From: JBGSMX01 sp963790405
Lineage (GTDB): Bacteria; Actinomycetota; Coriobacteriia; Anaerosomatales; JAGXFU01
Direction of reading: 5' to 3'
DNA length: 64,000 nt
NCBI GenBank assembly: GCA_963790405.1
Contig: CAWBOJ010000003.1
Coordinates: 434,001 to 498,000, forward strand
Shown in pieces: positions 48,730-56,458 of this stretch. The notes under the pieces are model-generated. The model saw only the letters and a program-made list of their open reading frames with translations. It was not told the DNA's origin and did no database searches. A program made the translations under genes and the position numbers. The number at the start of each line of letters is the position of its first letter. The first letter of the stretch is position 1.

Positions 48730-50112
48730 ATGTCCCTGAAACGCTTCTGGGCCACCGCAGTTCGCATGTGGTGGGTGGTGGCGGCAAGCGTGATACTGGC
48801 GATCGCGGCGGCAATGGTCGCGGTGTGGCTCAGGCCGACCACGTACAGCGCCTCCGTGACCGTACTGAGCACGGACACCCGCGGGTCGTCTGGGATACCA
48901 GTCCCCACTCTGTCTTCTTCGGCAAACGACGGCTACAACCGGGTGCTTGCGATGAACGACGAGGTAGTCGACAAGACTGCAAGCGTTCTAGGCGAGGACC
49001 CGGTCCGCCTGCGGGCGAGCATGACAGTCGACATATCTACGGCCGGAGCAGTCAAGTTGTCTGTCTCCGCCGATGACCCTGACGAGGCCCAAGCAGCGGT
49101 CGTCGCTTGGGCTGAGGCTCTCACCGACTGGGCGGCAGCAGAACGCGTCGATGTCTACCAGTCAGCCATCGATAGCCTTAGGTCCGGATTGAGCGACATG
49201 CTCTCCTCACCCGACTTCATCTCCGCTGACGGCGACAACACTGCGGCCACCACGGCCTACTGGACCACCGCCGAGAGCATCACCACGCTTGGATATCTTG
49301 CCCGCACTCCGACGATGCTCGTTGCGACTGTGTCGGAACCTGTGGCAATGGTACCCGGAGGCACGGGTTCGTTGGTCGTGTCAGGAACGGCCGGTCTCGT
49401 TGTCGGGTTGGCGCTCGTGCTTGCCTTCGCATTGGTCGATACCCGGGTGCGTACGAGGGCCGATATCGCTCGATCGCTTGGGGTAGATGTCATCGGCGAG
49501 GTCTCGATGCCGGGCTCTCTCGACGGGGCGTCGCGCACTTCGTCCTCGGATTCGGGGTTCGGTGCTCTTGCCGTGACGGTCGATGCTACCCTTGGCGAGC
49601 GTGAGCACGGAGGCCCGGTTCTCGTCACGACGCTTGGCATTCCGGGAGAAGACGCATGGGTGGCCGAATCCCTGCTTGACGCCTTCGCGTCGATCGGTCG
49701 GAGATCCGTACTCGTCGGAACTGGCTTCTCGCCCGACGGCAAGCCTGGGCTGGCTGAGGTGCTCATGGGAACAGGCCGTGCCGAGGAGCTGATACAATCC
49801 GCTCACGCCGAACGCGCATGGACGCTCGCAGCGGGTCGAGCAGAGTCTCCTTCGTCCGTTCTTGGCTCCTCAGATCTGCGCGAGACCTTCGCGTCGCTGA
49901 ATCGACAATTCGATGTCGTACTCGTTGACGTTGCGAGTCCCGCGATCTCGTCCGATGCTCTGCTCGTCGCTCGACATTCTGCGCTGAGCCTGCTCGTGGT
50001 CGGCGAAGGCACCACCGAGATCGATGACGTGCGAAGCGCAACCGAGCGTTTGCTTCGTGTGACGGACAAACCGGTCGTGATCGCGCTCGCTCATCTGACG
50101 CGTCGAAGCTAG
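48730..50112 (+). CDS. Wzz/BY-kinase-like chain-length protein with degenerate nucleotide site
   Basis: A 460-residue membrane protein. Wzz-like N-terminus: first helix (RMWWVVAASVILAIAAAMVA), a periplasm-type outside domain and a second helix (LVVSGTAGLVVGLALVLAFA). The C-terminal ~190 residues have the fold of a bacterial tyrosine kinase (SLGVDVIGEVSMPG, FASLNRQFDVVLVDVASPAISSDALLVARHSALSLLVVGEG). However, the Walker A region reads TTLGIPGEDAWVAES where active kinases have GEGKS/T, and Walker A' reads SVLVGTGFSPDG instead of LLIDAD. ATP binding is therefore unlikely. ATG at 48730 after AGAGGAAA. It starts the second + strand half of the glycan locus. Confidence 0.82.
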   Translation: MSLKRFWATAVRMWWVVAASVILAIAAAMVAVWLRPTTYSASVTVLSTDTRGSSGIPVPTLSSSANDGYNRVLAMNDEVVDKTASVLGEDPVRLRASMTVDISTAGAVKLSVSADDPDEAQAAVVAWAEALTDWAAAERVDVYQSAIDSLRSGLSDMLSSPDFISADGDNTAATTAYWTTAESITTLGYLARTPTMLVATVSEPVAMVPGGTGSLVVSGTAGLVVGLALVLAFALVDTRVRTRADIARSLGVDVIGEVSMPGSLDGASRTSSSDSGFGALAVTVDATLGEREHGGPVLVTTLGIPGEDAWVAESLLDAFASIGRRSVLVGTGFSPDGKPGLAEVLMGTGRAEELIQSAHAERAWTLAAGRAESPSSVLGSSDLRETFASLNRQFDVVLVDVASPAISSDALLVARHSALSLLVVGEGTTEIDDVRSATERLLRVTDKPVVIALAHLTRRS

Positions 50113-50166
50113 GCGTGAGTGTGCGATCGATATGTTGTGCGCTTCTTGGCGGGTGAGGCACCTGTG

Positions 50167-51714
50167 ATGCGGTCGATACCGGGCAGGCGCGTGGCGGTTC
50201 TGACGCTGATCGCGATATCGGGGCTGAGCGCGGGCGCACTGGCGGCACTTGCCGGGCCCGGCCCGGCGACCTACGCTGCGATTGTGCTGGCCCCCGCTGC
50301 GGCGTGGCTGTTCTACAAGTGGGCCGAGATCCCGCTCGTACTCTTCGTGTTCGCAGGCTTCTTCAAGACCGTCGTGCCTTTGCCGGTCGACCTTACCCTG
50401 TTGCTCGGACTGGTGCTTGTGGTTCTGACCACAATCAAGTTGATGCGCCATGGGCCGACCCCTGTCCCCGCTGCCGTGTGGCTGTTCCTGGGACTCGCAA
50501 TCCTGGTGCTTGCAGGTGTCGTCAACTCGCTCGCACCGGCGTACGGAGTGGAGAAGGCGATACGTTTCGCCTCCCTCGGCAGCCTGACAGTCATCGCGGG
50601 GGTCACGCTTGTGCGGGGAATCGATTCAGTGCGTCGCATCGCGTGGTCGATTCTGGGACTGGGCGTCTCGATGGGAACCGCGGCGATCGTATTGGGCGGG
50701 AACCCTGCGGTCGGCGGGAGATACACCGCCTTTGGATCGGACACGATAGCGCTTGGACGTGCCACGGCCTACGGACTCGTGGTGGCGCTCGTCGCACTTC
50801 TGCACGAGCGGAAGCACATGTGGTGGAGCTTCCCGGCGATTGTCGTCTGCGCCGTCGCCCTCCTGGGGTCTGGGAGTCGAGGCCCCCTGCTTGGGTTGGC
50901 GCTGGTTCTTGTCGCCCTGCTGGTCGTGCGTATCGCCACGGGTCGTGCGATGCCTATCCTGCTCGCGCTGTTCGTCGCGCTAGCGCTTCTCGGCACGGTA
51001 CTGGGGTCCGGTCTGATTCCTCAGCGATCTCTCGATCGCATCGAGACCCGGATATCTTTCGATGCACGTACCGCCGACCCGACGCGTGTGATGCTCTATA
51101 CGCAGGCTCTAGAGCTGTGGAAGCGGCAGCCTGTTTTTGGGACCGGCACCGGCAGCTTCGACTCGTTCGGAACGGGCTACGACTATCCCCACAACATCGT
51201 GCTCGAGGTGGGCTCCGAGAACGGGATCGTCGGGGTCGGGATGCTGCTTGGTTTCATCGGGCTTTCGCTGGCGACCGTTGCCGTGAGAGCGATCCGCGAA
51301 GGGACGTTCGAGGCAGAGGTGCTCCTCGCGCTCGGGGTGCTGGGATTCGCCAACGCCCTCGTCTCGAGCGACATCAACGGTCATCGCATCATGTACCTTG
51401 TGCTGGCGATTTCGGCCGCTTTCCCTCTGTTCGCTCCCAAGGTGGAGCGTGCGGAGGCCTCGCAGAGTCTGCGGGGTCCGATTCGGCCACAGCGCATCGA
51501 GCTGAGTCGAACCCCTGCGACCACGGGAACGGGGTTGGGGTTGTCCGGGCACAGCCGTCCTCTTCCGTTGACGGTCGAGCCCGGACGCTTTGTCATGGCT
51601 GCTCGCGGGTCGACCATCCCGCAGCCGCGTTCGTGCGAAGCAGTCGACACGTCGCCGTACGTCTTGCGTCGGGACGGCGAGTCGGCCAGTCGCAGTATGC
51701 CGGCGGCCCCATGA
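50167..51714 (+). CDS. O-antigen ligase/polymerase (Wzy/WaaL superfamily)
   Basis: A 515-residue membrane protein with 11-12 hydrophobic helices. The large outside loop lies after helix 9 and contains ARTADPTRVMLYTQALELWK, PVFGTGTGSFDSFG and DYPHNIVLEVGSENGIVG, the PF04932-type core with the conserved His. A cytoplasmic arginine-rich tail of about 75 residues follows. ATG at 50167 after GAGG; GTG 50119 is upstream in frame. Either polymerises repeat units or ligates glycan; with a flippase and a Wzz-like protein in the locus, polymerase is more likely. Confidence 0.87.
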   Translation: MRSIPGRRVAVLTLIAISGLSAGALAALAGPGPATYAAIVLAPAAAWLFYKWAEIPLVLFVFAGFFKTVVPLPVDLTLLLGLVLVVLTTIKLMRHGPTPVPAAVWLFLGLAILVLAGVVNSLAPAYGVEKAIRFASLGSLTVIAGVTLVRGIDSVRRIAWSILGLGVSMGTAAIVLGGNPAVGGRYTAFGSDTIALGRATAYGLVVALVALLHERKHMWWSFPAIVVCAVALLGSGSRGPLLGLALVLVALLVVRIATGRAMPILLALFVALALLGTVLGSGLIPQRSLDRIETRISFDARTADPTRVMLYTQALELWKRQPVFGTGTGSFDSFGTGYDYPHNIVLEVGSENGIVGVGMLLGFIGLSLATVAVRAIREGTFEAEVLLALGVLGFANALVSSDINGHRIMYLVLAISAAFPLFAPKVERAEASQSLRGPIRPQRIELSRTPATTGTGLGLSGHSRPLPLTVEPGRFVMAARGSTIPQPRSCEAVDTSPYVLRRDGESASRSMPAAP

Positions 51715-51748
51715 GCGAACCGAATTCGACACCGGGCAGGACGAAACC

Positions 51749-52348
51749 TTGAAACGACTGTTCGACGTAGTGGCCTCCGCGACCGCGCTGATGGTACTCT
51801 CGCCGGTCCTTCTCGCGGTCGCCGTGCTCGTGAGGACTCGCATGGGCTCGCCGGTGATCTTCGCCCAGGACCGACCCGGCAAGGACGGCGAGGTGTTTCG
51901 GATGTACAAGTTCCGCACGATGCGTGATGCGGTGAACTCCGATGGCGAGCCGCTGCCGGACGCCGAGCGACTCACGACCCTGGGTCGCAAGCTTCGCGCG
52001 ACCTCGCTCGACGAACTCCCGGAACTGTGGAACGTGGTTAAGGGTGACATGAGCCTCGTGGGTCCTCGGCCCTTGCTCGTGAGATATCTCCCGCGCTTCA
52101 GCGCCGAGCAGGCGCGTCGCCACGAGGTGCGGCCGGGCGTTACCGGATGGGCACAGGTCAACGGCAGGAATGCACTAGAATGGGACGACAGACTGGCCAT
52201 GGATGTCTGGTACGTAGACAACCGATCCATGAGCCTTGATCTCAAGATCATCTTCAGAACGATCTCGCAGGTTATCCGGCGCGAAGGGGTAAGCGCCGAA
52301 GGGCATGCGACCATGCCGGAGTTCAAAGGAGGAGACCGACCCCGATGA
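51749..52348 (+). CDS. Undecaprenyl-phosphate sugar phosphotransferase (small PglC/WcaJ-like PGT)
   Basis: The initiating enzyme that loads the first sugar-1-phosphate onto the lipid carrier. It is a monotopic phosphoglycosyl transferase of 199 residues: KRLFDVVASATALMVLSPVL (re-entrant helix), GSPVIFAQDRPGKDGEVFRM, YKFRTMRDA, LRATSLDELPELWNVVKGDM (catalytic DE), SLVGPRP and RPGVTGWAQVNGRN. The TTG at 51749 puts the membrane helix at the N-terminus. An ATG at 51711 (MSEPNSTPGRTKP, overlapping the previous stop as ATGA) is in another frame and would need a one-base shift; it may be the true start. Confidence 0.9.
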   Translation: MKRLFDVVASATALMVLSPVLLAVAVLVRTRMGSPVIFAQDRPGKDGEVFRMYKFRTMRDAVNSDGEPLPDAERLTTLGRKLRATSLDELPELWNVVKGDMSLVGPRPLLVRYLPRFSAEQARRHEVRPGVTGWAQVNGRNALEWDDRLAMDVWYVDNRSMSLDLKIIFRTISQVIRREGVSAEGHATMPEFKGGDRPR

Positions 52349-53487
52349 CCGCATGGATCACGGGAGTGGGCAAGACGAAGTTCGGCCCGACTCGCAAGTC
52401 ACTCGTGCAGCTCGCACAGGAAGCCGTTGTTGCGGCGTTGCGCGATGCCGGGCTTACGCCGGATGACCTTGGTGCAATCATCGTCGCGAACTTCCTCGGC
52501 GGACCGAACGAGGGTCAGCTTCACCTGAACTCCGTGCTCGCGGGCATCATGCCCGGGGTGCGGATTCCGAGCTGGCGTGTCGAAGCGGCGTGCGCTTCCG
52601 GCGGCATTGCGGTCCACCAGGCGACGCTGCTGCTCGGCGCATACGACCCCATCTTGGTTGTCGGCATCGAGCGGCTGAGTGAGGTCGTCGGCATGCATCT
52701 GACGCGAAACATCGGTATGGCCGGGGACCGGTATCTCGACCAGGCAGTAGGGCTCAACTTTCCGGCCAACTACGCTTTGGTGGCCCAGGAGCACATGCGC
52801 GCGTACGGCACCACGCAGCGAGACCTCGAACTCGTGAGTCTAAAGAATCATGCGAATGCACGCCTGAATCCGCTGGCCCATTTCCACCACAAGGACGTGT
52901 GCCAAAGCGACATCGACTCCGGTCCTATCGTGGCCGCTCCGCTCCGTCTGTTCGATTGCTGTCCGGTCTCCGACGGTGCCGCCGCGGTCGTGGTCTCTTC
53001 GAGTCGCGCGGATGACAGAAGCGTGCGGGTGCTGGGAAGCGCCGTACGCACGGACGTCATCTCGCTGGTGCAGCGAGAGACACGGACGAGCTTTCCCGCG
53101 GCAGTGGAGGCTGCCGATGCAGCATACAAGCAGGCGGGGATCGGACCTGGCGACATCGACGTTGCCGAGGTCCACGATTGCTTCACGATCGCCGAGATTG
53201 TCGCGATGGAAGACCTGGGATTCGCTTCTGCCGGCGAGGCCACGGAGCTACTGCGTGCGGGCGAGACCGGTATCGGCGGCTCGATACCCGTGAATACGAG
53301 CGGCGGTCTCAAGGCCGGCGGTCACGCGATCGGGGCGACCGGCGTGAGCCAGGTATGCGAACTGACCACGCAGCTGCGTGGAGAGGCGGGAAAGCGCCAG
53401 GTCGAAAGGTGTCGCGTCGGGCTTGCTCACAACGTGGGTGGCGTCGGCGGAACCTGCACCGTTCACGTCCTCGGAGGTGACTCGTGA
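52345..53487 (+). CDS. SCP2/acetyl-CoA acetyltransferase-type thiolase in the glycan locus
   Basis: A 380-residue thiolase-superfamily enzyme. The nucleophile Cys is in WRVEAACASGGIAVHQA; the C-terminal catalytic parts are VAEVHDCFTIAEIVAMEDLG (HDCF), NTSGGLKAGGHAIGATG (GGHxxGATG) and LAHNVGGVGGTCTVHVLGG. The family condenses or cleaves acyl-CoAs. It overlaps the sugar-transferase stop (ATGA) and the next gene (GTGA), so it is embedded in the glycan operon. The partner encodes a DUF35-type OB-fold, the usual companion of such thiolases. Likely job: acetoacetyl-CoA formation for an acyl substituent (inference). Confidence 0.88.
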   Translation: MTAWITGVGKTKFGPTRKSLVQLAQEAVVAALRDAGLTPDDLGAIIVANFLGGPNEGQLHLNSVLAGIMPGVRIPSWRVEAACASGGIAVHQATLLLGAYDPILVVGIERLSEVVGMHLTRNIGMAGDRYLDQAVGLNFPANYALVAQEHMRAYGTTQRDLELVSLKNHANARLNPLAHFHHKDVCQSDIDSGPIVAAPLRLFDCCPVSDGAAAVVVSSSRADDRSVRVLGSAVRTDVISLVQRETRTSFPAAVEAADAAYKQAGIGPGDIDVAEVHDCFTIAEIVAMEDLGFASAGEATELLRAGETGIGGSIPVNTSGGLKAGGHAIGATGVSQVCELTTQLRGEAGKRQVERCRVGLAHNVGGVGGTCTVHVLGGDS

Positions 53488-54588
53488 ACCGTCACCTGGC
53501 ATGTCCCACCTGCGGGCGCACGTACGAGTACGAGCTCGATGTCTGCACGTGGTGCGAGGTTCCACTTGAGGCCACGGAAACGACCGATGAGCGCATCGTC
53601 GCGATCACCCGGGTGGATGTCCCGTCTATCGGTCACGAGGAAGTGCCGTACTGGTGCGCACTTGCCGAGAACGCCGCCGGCAGACTCTCGCTGCACAAAC
53701 TGGCGCAGGAGCGGTTCGTTGGCGATGTGCTTCAGACTGCCGGTGAGGCTGCACGAGCGGGGACGGCAGGCGTCGTGGGCACGGGAATCATGGGCCGCGG
53801 ACTGGCCGGGCTCATGGCCTCGCTGGACTGGGATGTCGTGCTGCTCAGCCGGAGCGCTGAACACGCCCAGCGGGCGAAGGACGCCGTACTCGATCGGCTG
53901 TCGCGCACCATGGACGAGCGCGAGCTTGCGGCGGCATCCGCGAGGATCATCGCCGACTGATGACCCCGCAGCGCTCGTCGCGTGCGATGTCGTCATCGAA
54001 TCCGTTGTCGAGGACGAACAGGTGAAGGTCGAGACGCTGAAACGGATCGAGCCGCACATGCGGCCCGACGCGCTGCTCGTCACGAACACATCCGGGCTGT
54101 CGCTCGACGCGCTTTCGAGCGCTCTTGAGCGCCCCCAGCGTTTCGGTGCGTTGCACTTCTTCAACCCGGTGAACCGCATGCGATTGGTGGAGACCTCGGC
54201 CGCTTCGGAGACATCCGATCAGACTGCCGAGGAGCTCGACCGGCTTTCTGTTGCGCTGGGCAAGACGCCGGTCCGCGTCAAAGCGCGTCCTGCGTTCGTC
54301 GTGAACCGCGTGCTCATGCCGCTGATAAACGAGGCCGTTCGTTCGCTCGAAGAAGAGGCGGCGGATGCCGAGCACATCGACGAGGCCATCCGCCTCGGCC
54401 TCAATCATCCTATGGGTCCGCTGGCCCTGGCCGATCTCGTCGGGCTCGATGTCGTGGTCGAAATCATGGAGAATCTTGTGGGACAGACCGGCGATGCAGT
54501 CTACGCACCCCGGGAATCCCTCACGCGGCTTGTGGCCGAGGGACGACTGGGTCGCAAGACAGGTTCTGGCTTCTACTCGTACGACTAG
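53484..54588 (+). CDS. Fusion of zinc-ribbon/OB-fold (DUF35-like) with 3-hydroxyacyl-CoA dehydrogenase, one frameshift
   Basis: About 367 residues after removing one base near 53955. Residues 1-90: rubredoxin-like zinc ribbon (CPTCGRTYEYELDVCTWCEV) and an OB-like domain (ITRVDVPSIGHEEVPYWCAL), as in the DUF35 partner of thiolases. From residue 92: NAD-binding AGVVGTGIMGRGLAGLMASL, then in the second frame DVVIESVVEDEQVKVETLKR, LVTNTSGLSLDALSSAL, RFGALHFFNPVNRMRLVE (catalytic His), AFVVNRVLMPLINEA and HPMGPLALADLVGLDV. It would reduce acetoacetyl-CoA to 3-hydroxybutyryl-CoA. The GTG start overlaps the thiolase stop. The domain order, a thiolase accessory domain joined to the next enzyme, is unusual. 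Confidence 0.85.
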
Positions 54589-54597
54589 GAGTGTGAC

Positions 54598-55248
54598 GTG
54601 CGAATCGTGATCATAGGCGCCGGCGGCTTCTCGGCGGAGGTCGCCGACATGCTGAGGACGTTGGGTCATACGGTAGTCGGCTACTTCGATGAGAAGCCGC
54701 CGGCGCCGGTCGGCTACGGCGAGGACTCGCCTCCTGTCGCTGACTCGCTTGCGGAGCTTCCACCTGATGCGGTGGCGGCCTGGGCGATCGGGGACGGTGC
54801 TGCGCGCAGGCGTCTCCTGCCAGCTGTGATCGATCGGTACGAGATGCCCGTCTTCGTTCATCCGAGTGCGTGTATCTCTCCAACGGCGTTGCTCGGCCCA
54901 GGGACGCTCGTCATGCAGAATGCTGTGGTGAACGCGAATGCGTGTGTCGGCGATGCCTGCATTCTGAATGTAGCGTGCTGTGTGGCGCACGACTGCGTGG
55001 TCGGGGCGTTTGTGCACCTTGCCCCAGGCGTTCAGATGGGCGGCGGCTCGTCTGTCGGCGAGGGCGTGATGTGTGGCACGAACTCCACAGTGCTTCCGTA
55101 CACCTCGGTCGGCGATTGGTCGATCTGTGGCGCGGGGGCTGTCGTCACCAAAGACGTGCCTGCTCGTTCGCTGGCGGTAGGCGTTCCTGCCCGGACGGTC
55201 GCTACGACGCGTGACAGCCAGCCCGAAGAGGCGTCCGCCGATGAGTGA
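54598..55248 (+). CDS. PglD/NeuD-like sugar O/N-acyltransferase
   Basis: A 216-residue acyltransferase: N-terminal Rossmann-type domain (RIVIIGAGGFSAEVADMLR) and a C-terminal left-handed beta-helix of hexapeptide repeats (ISPTALLGPGTLVMQNAVV, VGAFVHLAPGVQMGGGSSVG). The catalytic His is in CCVAHDCVVG. Family members acylate the amino group of UDP-4-amino sugars using acyl-CoA. GTG at 54598 after GGAG, and its stop overlaps the aminotransferase gene. Placed directly after thiolase and dehydrogenase, it may use their acyl-CoA product instead of acetyl-CoA. Confidence 0.9.
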   Translation: MRIVIIGAGGFSAEVADMLRTLGHTVVGYFDEKPPAPVGYGEDSPPVADSLAELPPDAVAAWAIGDGAARRRLLPAVIDRYEMPVFVHPSACISPTALLGPGTLVMQNAVVNANACVGDACILNVACCVAHDCVVGAFVHLAPGVQMGGGSSVGEGVMCGTNSTVLPYTSVGDWSICGAGAVVTKDVPARSLAVGVPARTVATTRDSQPEEASADE

Positions 55249-56458
55249 TCCGGTGCTTGCCATCGACGGTGGATCGGCGGTGCGGACGGAAGCGTTTCCG
55301 CCGTGGCCGCAGTTCGACGAAGACGAGATCGCGGCTGTGGAGGCCGTCCTGCGATCCGGCCGCGTCAACTACCACACCGGCACGGAGGGTCGCGACTTTG
55401 AAGTGGAGTTCGCCGCCGCAGCCGGTTCGAAGCATGCGATCGCGTTGGCGAACGGAACGGTCGCGCTCGAGCTTGCGCTCTACGCGCTTGGCATCGGTCC
55501 CGGCGACGAAGTCATCGTTCCGCCGAGGACGTTCGTAGCCAGCGCCAGTGCGGTGGTGGTGCGCGGCGCGACCCCGGTATTCGCAGAGGTCGATCGTGAC
55601 ACGCAGAACATCACTGCCGAGACTATCGAAGCGGCCTTCACCGAACGCACGAAAGCGATCATCCCCGTCCATCTCGGCGGGATGCCGTGCGACATGCCTG
55701 CAATCATGAAGCTGGCAGGGAAGCACAACGTGAAGGTGATCGAGGATTGCGCACAAGCTCTCGGAGCTCGCTGCCAAGACCGTCCGGTAGGCACGTTCGG
55801 TCATGCTGCAGCGTTTTCGTTTTGCCAGGACAAGATCATGACCACAGGTGGCGAGGGCGGCATGCTCGTCACCGATGACGATCATGTATTTGACCGTGCA
55901 TGGGCGTACAAGGATCACGGTAAGAGTCGGGATCTCGTTCTCGACACGTCACATGATGGTGCATCCTTCAGATGGTTGCATGAGGGGTTTGGCACAAACT
56001 GGCGAATGACCGAGATGCAGTCCGCTCTGGGCCGGGTTGCACTCCGCAAGGTTCCCGGCTGGGTGGAGCAACGGCGGGCCAACGCGCGCATTCTGGTAGA
56101 CCGACTCGGGAAACATCCGGCACTACGTGTCCCGCTACCGGGGTCGGACATCTACCATGCCTACTACCGGTTCTATGCATTCATCGTTCCCGAGCGTTTG
56201 AGCGACGGGTGGACTCGCGATCGTATCGCCCAGGCCGTGAAGGCCGAGGGGATACCTTGCGGGTCGGGATCGTGTTCCGAGATCTACCTGGAACAGGCGT
56301 TTGAGACGGCCGGTCTTGCGCCCAGCGTTCGGTTCCCTGTTGCACGAGAGCTCGGCGAGGACTCGCTTGCATTGCTGGTCCACCACACGGCCGGAGAGCG
56401 CGAGATGCGCGAAGCGGCCGATGCGGTCGAGAAGGTCTTGGAGGTGGCCACGTTCTGA
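55241..56458 (+). CDS. DegT/DnrJ/EryC1-family PLP sugar aminotransferase
   Basis: A 405-residue PLP enzyme that aminates keto-sugar nucleotides. Motifs: SGRVNYHTGTEGRDFE, ALANGTVALELALYALG, VIVPPRTFVASASAVV, VIEDCAQALGA, FSFCQDKIMTTGGEGGMLVT (PLP lysine in QDK; most relatives have xxK in SFxxxKxxT) and HYR-equivalent IYHAYYRFYAF. ATG at 55241 overlaps the acyltransferase gene by 8 bases. With the 4,6-dehydratase that follows it would give a UDP-4-amino-4,6-dideoxy sugar, which the PglD-like enzyme acylates. Confidence 0.92.
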   Translation: MSDPVLAIDGGSAVRTEAFPPWPQFDEDEIAAVEAVLRSGRVNYHTGTEGRDFEVEFAAAAGSKHAIALANGTVALELALYALGIGPGDEVIVPPRTFVASASAVVVRGATPVFAEVDRDTQNITAETIEAAFTERTKAIIPVHLGGMPCDMPAIMKLAGKHNVKVIEDCAQALGARCQDRPVGTFGHAAAFSFCQDKIMTTGGEGGMLVTDDDHVFDRAWAYKDHGKSRDLVLDTSHDGASFRWLHEGFGTNWRMTEMQSALGRVALRKVPGWVEQRRANARILVDRLGKHPALRVPLPGSDIYHAYYRFYAFIVPERLSDGWTRDRIAQAVKAEGIPCGSGSCSEIYLEQAFETAGLAPSVRFPVARELGEDSLALLVHHTAGEREMREAADAVEKVLEVATF

